From: Microcaldota archaeon
Lineage (GTDB): Archaea > Micrarchaeota > Micrarchaeia > Micrarchaeales > Micrarchaeaceae
Length of the DNA: 64,000 nucleotides
Assembly: GCA_021816895.1 (NCBI GenBank)
Contig: JAKAWW010000001.1
Coordinates: 1-64,000 of the forward strand
Reading direction: 5' to 3'
In this document: positions 57,116-64,000 of the stretch, in pieces
How positions within the stretch are numbered: position 1 is the first letter of the stretch
How the letters are laid out: every line of letters starts with the position of its first letter
Made by a program: the position numbers and the translations under genes
Notes under the pieces: generated by a model
Databases searched by the model: none
The model's input: the letters and a program-made list of their open reading frames with translations, nothing else
What the model was told of the DNA's origin: nothing

Positions 57116-59096
57116 AATGCTGCCTGTTGCGCTTTTGCTCTTTGCTATTGCAAGCTCAACGGCAAGCGCCCAGTACTGGTTCCAAACAGGAGCAAGGGGC
57201 TCAGACAGCGCGGCATTCAACAGCGGAGCGAGCGTTGCGATAAATACAGTGTACCAGAACGTGACATACGGCTCGCTGGGCTTCTGGGTGGGCGAAACCC
57301 TCGAAAACGGGGCATTTGTGCAGATAGGATACGAGATAACAAATCAAAGCGGGGAATACCCCACAAACTGCTCGCCTTCCGGTTGTACCAACAACACATA
57401 CATACAAGCAGGCGTGCCCACATGGTTCTGGGAGTATTTTCCTGCAGGATACAACGGCGGAAACTTTTACGGAGGCATAGGCCCGAATGCATCTGCAGGA
57501 GCGAACGGATCGTTCAACACGTATTCGTTTAAATCTTCTGGAAACACATGGAATTTTTACTTCAACGGGCAGCTAGTCGGCAGCACAGATCTTGGCACGT
57601 CAAGCTCCGGAGCCAATCCGCCAGTGGCTTTCGGCGAGTATGCAGGCGCAGAGAGCAACACAACACCCATCGAAAAAGTCACATTCAGGAACCTTGAGTT
57701 CTACAATGGGAATTCTTTCTTGCTTGTGCCAGAAGCATATTCTTACATAGGCTACGGCAAGGGCAGCGAAACGCTTTTGTCCAACATGTATGGCATAAGC
57801 GAAGTGAACAACAGGGTAGATTATTTTGAAGTAGGGAGCAGTCTGCCATTGCTTAACCACACCACGCTGTGGAAGCTAGGTTATACGCTGAAAATAAGCT
57901 CGCAGTACGGCAACCTCACAGGGGAAAACGGAAATTACAGCGCAGACCTGCCTGTCGAGATAAGCGCGCCGCAATACGTATACATAAGCAACGGCACCCG
58001 CGAAGCCTTTGAAGGTTGGGCAGGCTCAGGCATGGGCTCTTATACAGGCTCCAATGAGAATGCGACGATTTTCATGTATGACAATATAACAGAGCGCGCG
58101 CTTTGGCAGACGCAGTACCTTGTAAGCATAAGCAACGGCAATGGCGTTGCAACAGGATCCGGATGGTATGATGCTGGATCTGCAGCACACGTAAGCGCCG
58201 GAGCCGCATACGTAAACACTGGAGCAGGATCGCGCATAAAGTTTGAAGGATGGAGCAACGGCCTCAGCAGCATGAACTTGACCGTCAACGTAGCAGGCCC
58301 GATTGAATTGTCACCGATATGGCAGCAGCAGTACCTTGTCAACGCAAGCAGCACTTACGGCAGTGTAAAAGGCGGCGGCTGGTATAACAGCGGCGCAACG
58401 GCAACGCTGTCTCTCAGCGTTGTCAACATAAGCGAGGGCAGCTCTGAAAAGATAGGGTTCTATTCATGGAGCAACGGCAGCAATGAGGAGCCGCTGACTT
58501 TTGCAGTAAGCAAGCCAGTATTCATAACTGCATTTTACAAGCCCATGTACCTGACGGAGCTTGTGCCTGTTGACGCGTATAATGCAAGCCTGAGCGGCGT
58601 TGCATATAACATCAATGGCAACAATTACAGCACCAATTACATATACATGTTTGCAGGCAGGCAGTACAGCATAGCGTATGCAGTCTACAAAGGCGCCGTG
58701 ATGGGCATCAACAAGCAGATAGCTGTGAGCTCGCCTGAATCTGCAACGGTAAAGCTGCCTGTATATGATGTGCGCATAAGCACAAAAAGCCTTTTTGGCA
58801 CTCCCGCAAACGCGAAGCTTGAATTGGCATTCAAAAACGGCACGCACATTGAAACCACGACTGGAGCAAACGGCACGCTGATGCTTTATGACGTTCCTTA
58901 CGGATATGTTAATGGTAGCGTATATGAGATGGGGGTGCCAATGCACATCAAGACGGAATTCGGCTCTGGCGTGCAGCTTACGGTACTTACTCCGCTCGCA
59001 ATTGAGGTCATTGCAATAGGCATAGTCGCGGTATTCTCTTCTGTGGTTGTAGGGGAGATGATAGAGAGAAGGCGCAAGGCTGCTCCGAAAAGCTAG
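57102..59096 (+). CDS. Large secreted, membrane-anchored surface protein with InlB-type repeats
   Basis: 664 residues from the ATG at 57102. Signal peptide (MRKLEMLPVALLLFAIASST, cleavage after ASA). The first 200 residues are Gly/Asn/Tyr-rich, perhaps a lectin/glucanase-like beta-sandwich (FNTYSFKSSGNTWNFYFNGQ). From about residue 265, three to four repeats of the Q-Y-x-V-x-x-S-x-x-x-G-x-x-x-G-x-G-W-Y type with F-x-G-W-x-N-G, a Listeria-Bacteroides-like beta-repeat. More than twenty N-x-S/T sequons suggest heavy N-glycosylation. A C-terminal helix (EVIAIGIVAVFSSVVVG) and basic tail anchor it. Likely a cell-surface adhesin or structural protein. Confidence 0.8.
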   Translation: MRKLEMLPVALLLFAIASSTASAQYWFQTGARGSDSAAFNSGASVAINTVYQNVTYGSLGFWVGETLENGAFVQIGYEITNQSGEYPTNCSPSGCTNNTYIQAGVPTWFWEYFPAGYNGGNFYGGIGPNASAGANGSFNTYSFKSSGNTWNFYFNGQLVGSTDLGTSSSGANPPVAFGEYAGAESNTTPIEKVTFRNLEFYNGNSFLLVPEAYSYIGYGKGSETLLSNMYGISEVNNRVDYFEVGSSLPLLNHTTLWKLGYTLKISSQYGNLTGENGNYSADLPVEISAPQYVYISNGTREAFEGWAGSGMGSYTGSNENATIFMYDNITERALWQTQYLVSISNGNGVATGSGWYDAGSAAHVSAGAAYVNTGAGSRIKFEGWSNGLSSMNLTVNVAGPIELSPIWQQQYLVNASSTYGSVKGGGWYNSGATATLSLSVVNISEGSSEKIGFYSWSNGSNEEPLTFAVSKPVFITAFYKPMYLTELVPVDAYNASLSGVAYNINGNNYSTNYIYMFAGRQYSIAYAVYKGAVMGINKQIAVSSPESATVKLPVYDVRISTKSLFGTPANAKLELAFKNGTHIETTTGANGTLMLYDVPYGYVNGSVYEMGVPMHIKTEFGSGVQLTVLTPLAIEVIAIGIVAVFSSVVVGEMIERRRKAAPKS

Positions 59097-59104
59097 GTTT
59101 CTTT

Positions 59105-61807
59105 ATGTCTGTTTACGCTGCCTTTCTGGGCAGGTATGGAAAGTATACAAGGATACAAGAGGCAGCAATGCCCATAATAGAAAGCGGCAAGAACTGCATC
59201 ATAACCGCGCCGACCGGCGCGGGCAAGACCGAGGCTGCTGTGCTGCCGCTCATTTCAAGGGCAAGCAGGGCAGGCAACGAAGGGATAAAGATAATTTATA
59301 TAACACCGCTAAGGGCATTGAACAGGGACATGATATCCAGGCTTGAATGGCTATGCAACGAAGCGGACATAACAATAGGAGTAAGGCACAGCGACACAAC
59401 ACCAAAGGAGAGGGCCAGGCAGGCGAGGCATGCACCCACGCTGCTTGTTACAACGCCAGAAACGCTACAGAGCATCTTGCCCACGAAGTCATTCAACAGT
59501 GCGCTCAGGAACGTAGAGGCTGTCGTGGTTGATGAGCTGCACGAGCTGTATTACAGCAAGCGCGGCGCACAGCTTTCTGTAGGGCTTGAAAGGCTTGAGG
59601 AGCTCGCAAAAGGCTTCCAGCGCATAGGGCTGAGCGCCACCATAGGCGATGTAGAACTGGCAAAGGGCTTCCTCTGCAACGGCAGGGAGTGCAGCGTTGC
59701 AAGCACTTCGCTGGAAAGGAAGACGGACATAAGCATAAGCATTCCAGGCACGATTGACAAGAAGCTCGAGCCATTGAGCGAGAAGTTCGGCCTGGACAAA
59801 AAGGCGCTCGCAAGGCTGAGCGAGCTTGTCAGGCTGATAAAGAGCTCAAAATCAACGCTCATTTTCGCAAATACAAGGCAGGTTGTGGAAGCAGTGGGCA
59901 GCAGGCTCATGTACATAAACGGCATCGAGCCTTTCGGCGGCATCGGCGTGCACCACGGCTCGCTCGACAGAGAAGAGCGCATAAGGATGGAGCAGGATTT
60001 CAAGGCTGGAAAGATAAAGGCGCTTATCGCAACAAGCTCCCTTGAGCTCGGCATAGACATAGGCAATATAGACCTGGTGGTGCAGTACGGCTCGCCAAAG
60101 CAGGCGCTAAGGCTTGTGCAGAGGGTAGGCAGGAGCGGCCACACACAATCGCGTGCGCCGCACGGGGTGATAATACCTACAGGAGACATAGATGCGCTTG
60201 AATCGATGGCTATCGCAAAGAACGCGCTTGAAGGTAAGCTCGAAAAACTTGCCCCAAACAGCGGCGCGCTTGACGTGCTTGCCAACCAGGCATGCGGCAT
60301 CGCGCTAGACAAAGGTTCAATTGGCATTAACGAGCTGCATGCAATAATAAGCAGGTCATACCTATATAGGGAGCTTGGTGCTGAAAGCCTGAAAGGGCTT
60401 TTGGAGTTCATGGGCAAGCAGCGGCTCATAGGATTTGACGGGGCAACTGTCACAAGCGGGCGCAGGACGCGCATGTACTATTATGAGCACCTGAGCGTCA
60501 TACCTGATGTAAGGAGGTTTGCCGTTAAGAATATCATAGACAATCGCATAATATCAACGCTTGACGAGAAGTTCGTAGCATCTGACATAGACGAAGGCAC
60601 CATATTCATAACGAAGGGCCTGCCGTGGAAGGTTGTGAGCATCGATGAAGAGACGGTAAGCGTCGAGCCTAGCACAGACATGGACGCGGCAGTGCCTGAT
60701 TGGAGTGGAGAAGACATACCAGTAAGCAAAGGGGTTGTGGGCGAGGCCTTTGGCATTATCGCGCGCCAAGGCAGCAAGCTGTTATCAGGCCAAAATGAAT
60801 TCTTCATTCCTGGCGAAGAAAACATATACATAGAGGAGCTTGGCAATACATGCGCTGTGTACACAGGGCTGGGCACGCAGGCAAATGAGGCGCTTTCTAG
60901 GCTTGTGTCATATCTCATAAGCGCAAGATACAACAGGGAGGTGCTGTCGCGCTCATCGCCGTACATGGTGCTGATAGAGGCGATGCCCGACCAGATAGCG
61001 GTAGCGCTAAAGAGCATAAGCAGCAGGAACTTGAGGGCGTTGCTTGAAGAAGTGGTGAAAGGCAGCGAGTTGTTCAGGTACAGGTTTATAACAGTGGCAA
61101 AACTTTTCGGGATAGTAGATAAAGAAGCTGCAGTATCAAAATCGATAGCAAACCGCATAATAAGGGTGCTCCGCGATTCGCCGGTATATGCCGAGACGAT
61201 GAGGGAGCTCCTGGACAACTATTTTGACCTTGACGCGCTGGGCGAATTTGCAAGCAGGCTGGAAAAAGGCGCAGTCAAGGTTGTCATCATCAGGAAGGAC
61301 AAAATGTCCCCGCTAACTGATTCAATAGTGAACTCTGCCTATTACACCAGGGAGCTCATAGCGCCGCAGATGCCCAGCGATGCGCTGATAAGCTCTTTCA
61401 CTGAATCGCTGCTCTCGAAAAGCATGAAGTTCATATGCACCTACTGCGGCTTTGTGTTTGAGAGGAAGCTTTCAGATATAAAAGATGCAGAGATAAGGTG
61501 CCCCAGCTGCGGCAGCCCGATGATCGCTCCGTACAGCGATGCATTTGCAGATATAATGGCCAAGAGGCTCAAGAGGAAAAAACTTGCCAGGAGCGAAGCG
61601 AAACTGCTTGGGGAGATGCTCAGCTATGCCGATTTACTGAGCAGCTATGGAGGCAGGGCCGCAGTGGCGCTTTCCGTCTACGGGATAGGGCTCAGGACTG
61701 CATCGCGAGTGCTCTTGATGCTCAAGCACGAGGAGAAATCATTCTTCCTTGACCTGATCGACGCCCAGAAGACATTCGTGCGCACAAAGAAGTACTGGTC
61801 CGCCTAG
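59105..61807 (+). CDS. lhr: Lhr-type superfamily 2 DNA helicase
   Basis: 900 residues. Walker A TAPTGAGKTEAAVLP (near 36), TPLRALNRDM (Ia), TPETLQSIL, Walker B VVVDELHEL, LSATIGD (III). The second RecA domain has GVHHGSLDREERIRME, ATSSLELGIDIGNIDLVVQYG and QRVGRSGHT (VI). After the winged helix comes an Lhr-specific domain. A zinc ribbon C-T-Y-C-G / C-P-S-C-G lies near residue 780. 3'-5' helicase of repair/replication restart. ATG nine bases after the surface-protein stop. Confidence 0.9.
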   Translation: MSVYAAFLGRYGKYTRIQEAAMPIIESGKNCIITAPTGAGKTEAAVLPLISRASRAGNEGIKIIYITPLRALNRDMISRLEWLCNEADITIGVRHSDTTPKERARQARHAPTLLVTTPETLQSILPTKSFNSALRNVEAVVVDELHELYYSKRGAQLSVGLERLEELAKGFQRIGLSATIGDVELAKGFLCNGRECSVASTSLERKTDISISIPGTIDKKLEPLSEKFGLDKKALARLSELVRLIKSSKSTLIFANTRQVVEAVGSRLMYINGIEPFGGIGVHHGSLDREERIRMEQDFKAGKIKALIATSSLELGIDIGNIDLVVQYGSPKQALRLVQRVGRSGHTQSRAPHGVIIPTGDIDALESMAIAKNALEGKLEKLAPNSGALDVLANQACGIALDKGSIGINELHAIISRSYLYRELGAESLKGLLEFMGKQRLIGFDGATVTSGRRTRMYYYEHLSVIPDVRRFAVKNIIDNRIISTLDEKFVASDIDEGTIFITKGLPWKVVSIDEETVSVEPSTDMDAAVPDWSGEDIPVSKGVVGEAFGIIARQGSKLLSGQNEFFIPGEENIYIEELGNTCAVYTGLGTQANEALSRLVSYLISARYNREVLSRSSPYMVLIEAMPDQIAVALKSISSRNLRALLEEVVKGSELFRYRFITVAKLFGIVDKEAAVSKSIANRIIRVLRDSPVYAETMRELLDNYFDLDALGEFASRLEKGAVKVVIIRKDKMSPLTDSIVNSAYYTRELIAPQMPSDALISSFTESLLSKSMKFICTYCGFVFERKLSDIKDAEIRCPSCGSPMIAPYSDAFADIMAKRLKRKKLARSEAKLLGEMLSYADLLSSYGGRAAVALSVYGIGLRTASRVLLMLKHEEKSFFLDLIDAQKTFVRTKKYWSA

Positions 61808-61811
61808 CCCA

Positions 61812-62309
61812 TTAGCCCTGCCAGTTTGGCTTTATCTTGTATTTCGCGTTCTCGAAATGCATGGCAAGCTCCCTGCCCTCGTAGAACATGTGCAGGAAAA
61901 CCGCAAGCGCAGAAGAGCCGCTGTGAGGCTGTGTCGTTATGCCGACTGTAAAGTCAGCAATGCGCACTATATGCTTCTGCGATTCTTTCATCGTTATTAT
62001 AACAAGAAGGTTCTTGTATGTCTTGAGTGCATATAGTGATTTTGATATCGGCGAGCCGTATCTTGTCAGGTATACTTTTTTGTAGGGCACCTTGGATTTT
62101 ATGTAGTTCATGTAGTTTCTGGTGAAGTTTACTGTAAACCTGCCTCCCCATTTTGAGTTAAGCGATGCTATCATGCGCTTTATGTGCTTGTCCTCAGCGC
62201 TTGCGAATGTTATTTCAGAGGCACCGAATGCGCGCGCTGTCTCTGCAAGGTTCTCCTTGCATTCGCTGTTGCAGCTTCCTATTACTAGCACGCTTATCAA
62301 TCTGCCCAC
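61812..62309 (-). CDS. tRNA (cytidine-56) 2'-O-methyltransferase aTrm56
   Basis: 165 residues. TARAFGASEITFASAEDK, then KWGGRFTVNFTRNYMNYI and a SPOUT-fold end with DFTVGITTQPHSGSSALAVFL and FYEGRELAMHFENAKYKI. This matches the aTrm56 C-terminal block (Q-P-H-S-x-x-A-A-L-A-x-F-L). The knot residues normally read V-G-N-Q-P-H-S, here V-G-I-T-T-Q-P-H-S. Methylates C56 in the T-loop of tRNAs. Convergent with the helicase. Confidence 0.85.
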   Translation of the reverse strand: MGRLISVLVIGSCNSECKENLAETARAFGASEITFASAEDKHIKRMIASLNSKWGGRFTVNFTRNYMNYIKSKVPYKKVYLTRYGSPISKSLYALKTYKNLLVIITMKESQKHIVRIADFTVGITTQPHSGSSALAVFLHMFYEGRELAMHFENAKYKIKPNWQG

Positions 62310-62336
62310 CCACTAAGATAAATTTGAAAGATAATG

Positions 62337-64000
62337 CTATATTGCTTGCGGAGCTTCTTGTGTATCTGCTTTCTTTCCCTGCACTATGTGCGCATCAACC
62401 ACTTTTGAGCTGCCTTCGAGCTTCATAAGCCTGACGCCGCTCGCACTGCGCCCAGTCTGCCTTACGGACTGCGCCGAGAACGTTATTGACATGCCGTCAG
62501 AGCTCATCAATGACAGCCATTCTTCAGGCTTTACCGCAAGCACGCTTACCACCTTGCCTGTCTTTTCGGTTATCTTTATGTTCAGCACGCCCTTCCCGCC
62601 GCGCCTCTGAAGCCTATACCTGCTTGCATATGTAATTTTGCCCATTCCCTTCTCTGTTATTGTTGCCACAAGGCTATCTTCATGAACAGGTATTATGTTG
62701 ACTACGTAATCGTCGTTTGACAGCCTGACGCCGCGCACGCCGATCGCGCTCCTTCCGGTGGGCCGCAGGTCTGATTCCTTGAACCTGAGCGCCTTGCCGT
62801 TCCTTGTGCCTATGAACAGCTGTGAACTGCCATCAGTAAGGCATGCATCTGCAAGCTCGTCGCCCTGCATTGTTATGAAACGCACTCCTGTAGAGCGCGG
62901 CCTTGAGAACTTCTCTGCCCTTACCCTCTTTGCAACGCCCTTCCTTGTTATGAAGGTTATGAAAGCGCCGGAGAAGAACGACGTGTTTACAATCTTCTCT
63001 ATCTTCTCCCCTTCTGAGAGCTTTAGCATGTTGACAAGGGCCTTGCCTGCGCTGTACCTGTCGCCCATTGGCACCTCGTATGCCTTGAGCCAGTATGCCC
63101 TGCCCTTGCTTGAAAGAAGCAGCAGGTAATCCTTGAGCATGCATGAGAGAGTTTGCTTTACGTAGTCGCCCTCCTTGAGGCTTATTGATATTACGCCTCG
63201 GCCGCCGCGGTCCTGCTGCCTGTAAAGCGCGGTCTGCGTCCTCTTTATGTAGTTGCTGCCCGTCAATATTATCGTCACTTCCTCGTTCGCTATTAGGCTT
63301 TCGTCGGTCTGCACCTCTGCAGGCGCTGCTTCGATGCGCGTGCGCCTCTCCCGTGCATATGGCTCCTTGAGCGCTTTCGTATCGCTTGCGACGATCTTGT
63401 ATATCTGCTCATCGCTCGCAAGCAGGGAATTGAGCCTTTCTATGCTCTTGCTTAGCTCTTCCGCCTCGCTCTTGAGCGCCCCCACTTCAAGGCTTGTAAG
63501 CTTGCTTAGCTTCATGTCCAGTATGGCGTTGGCCTGCTTTTCGGAAAGCGCATAGGCGCGCATGAGCGCCTGCCTCGCCGCTTTTACGTCTTCGCTCCCT
63601 TTTATGATTGCTATCGCATTGTCTATGTCAGTGACAGCCTTCATCAATCCTTCAACTATGTGCTGCCTCGCCGACGCAACTTCAAGCTCATACTTTGTCC
63701 TGTTCCTTATCACTTCGACCCTGTGGTCTACAAATATCTTTATGAGCTGCCGCAGGTCCATTGTCATGAGCCTGTTGCCCATTACAGCTATGTTCATCAC
63801 GGGCAGCGATACCTGCAGCTTCGTGTGCCTGAAGAGCTTGTTCCTTATTATCTCTGCGTCGGATTCCTGCTTGAGCTCTATCACTATCCTTATGCCTTCC
63901 TTGCCGCTTTCGTCCCTAAGATCATATATGTCTATGACCTTTTCCTTGGCGAGATTAGCAATTTCTGCAACAAGCATTGCCTTGTTTACCCCGTAAGGTA
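62337..64000 (-). CDS. gyrA: DNA gyrase subunit A, C-terminal part (5' end outside window)
   Basis: 554 codons are visible and the frame is still open at the window end (P-Y-G-V-N-K-A precedes the first Met). The visible protein covers the end of the breakage-reunion domain (IDIYDLRDESGKEGIRIVIEL), the coiled coil (DMKLSKLTSLEVGALKSEAEEL) and the beta-pinwheel of six repeats. QRRGGKG is the GyrA box that wraps DNA, with QDRGGRG in another blade. The catalytic Tyr lies upstream. With GyrB it introduces negative supercoils; gyrase in archaea is of bacterial origin. Confidence 0.95.
   Translation of the reverse strand, partial: PYGVNKAMLVAEIANLAKEKVIDIYDLRDESGKEGIRIVIELKQESDAEIIRNKLFRHTKLQVSLPVMNIAVMGNRLMTMDLRQLIKIFVDHRVEVIRNRTKYELEVASARQHIVEGLMKAVTDIDNAIAIIKGSEDVKAARQALMRAYALSEKQANAILDMKLSKLTSLEVGALKSEAEELSKSIERLNSLLASDEQIYKIVASDTKALKEPYARERRTRIEAAPAEVQTDESLIANEEVTIILTGSNYIKRTQTALYRQQDRGGRGVISISLKEGDYVKQTLSCMLKDYLLLLSSKGRAYWLKAYEVPMGDRYSAGKALVNMLKLSEGEKIEKIVNTSFFSGAFITFITRKGVAKRVRAEKFSRPRSTGVRFITMQGDELADACLTDGSSQLFIGTRNGKALRFKESDLRPTGRSAIGVRGVRLSNDDYVVNIIPVHEDSLVATITEKGMGKITYASRYRLQRRGGKGVLNIKITEKTGKVVSVLAVKPEEWLSLMSSDGMSITFSAQSVRQTGRSASGVRLMKLEGSSKVVDAHIVQGKKADTQEAPQAI

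Noticed and set aside
59551-61218. Two long frames (307 and 245 codons) antisense to the Lhr helicase
   Set aside because: Opposite a complete helicase with all motifs; Ser/Leu-rich shadow translations.
1-64000. CRISPR array
   Set aside because: No regularly spaced short repeats were seen; the only repeats are the mTERF duplication, the gene tails and the att copies.

Overview
The window reads as the chromosome of a small-genome archaeon, most likely of the Micrarchaeota/ARMAN type (DPANN). This is inferred from gene content and was not tested by phylogeny. Archaeal markers are a thermosome, prefoldin beta, ribosomal proteins L34e and L14e in the classic adenylate kinase - DUF106 - L34e - CMP kinase - L14e cluster, tRNA methyltransferase aTrm56, archaeal D-aminoacyl-tRNA deacylase, Mre11, an Lhr-type helicase, an intron-containing tRNA-Trp, and TATA boxes about 25 bases before mostly leaderless starts. 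Bacterial-type features are gyrase A, NuoABCD and the ATP sulfurylase CysDN.

Layout. 1-8.1 kb is patchy accessory DNA: an mTERF-like repeat protein, Fic, DUF488, a broken nucleotidyltransferase, a uracil-DNA glycosylase and two AAA ATPases. 8.1-22.8 kb is an AT-rich, mosaic surface-glycan region with glycosyltransferases, two FkbM methyltransferases, a radical SAM enzyme, an MFS transporter and several broken genes. 23-32.7 kb is housekeeping: PhoU-like regulator, a CysD-CysN operon behind a ribbon-helix-helix regulator, stand-alone 5S rRNA, HIT, HemK2-like, GNAT and DUF72 proteins. 32.7-38.8 kb is an integrative element (or a stack of them) at the 3' end of tRNA-Trp. 38.9-44.7 kb is an envelope cluster (Nudix, PAP2, DUF929, sulfatase-fold enzyme, glycosyltransferase, flippase-like protein). 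44.7-64 kb is core: SSB, thermosome, the ribosomal cluster, prefoldin-DHH-Mre11, nuoABCD, DTD2, a large secreted protein, Lhr, aTrm56 and gyrA (cut by the window end).

Main discovery. The tRNA-Trp element is bounded by an exact 20-bp direct repeat (34014-34033 and 38708-38727) and carries a tyrosine recombinase next to the tRNA. The attachment core lies inside a protein-coding gene. In the integrated state the ORF upstream of the integrase has no start codon. Joining the two ends in silico through the core restores an ATG, a frame and a promoter-like region, giving a 100-residue protein that overlaps the integrase start. A second, degenerate att copy at 35037-35056 keeps the same ATG and frame, which supports this reading. 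A third att-like scar at 32742 suggests repeated tandem integration. Cargo includes a DNA methyltransferase fused to an Mrr-like nuclease domain and unknown gene pairs.

Other themes. Four displaced 3' ends of genes (DUF488, MFS, radical SAM, a glycosyltransferase) lie beside inserted genes, suggesting cassette insertion by recombination at gene tails. The tRNA-Trp intron carries a box C/D guide whose N+5 position falls on wobble C34 of the same tRNA.
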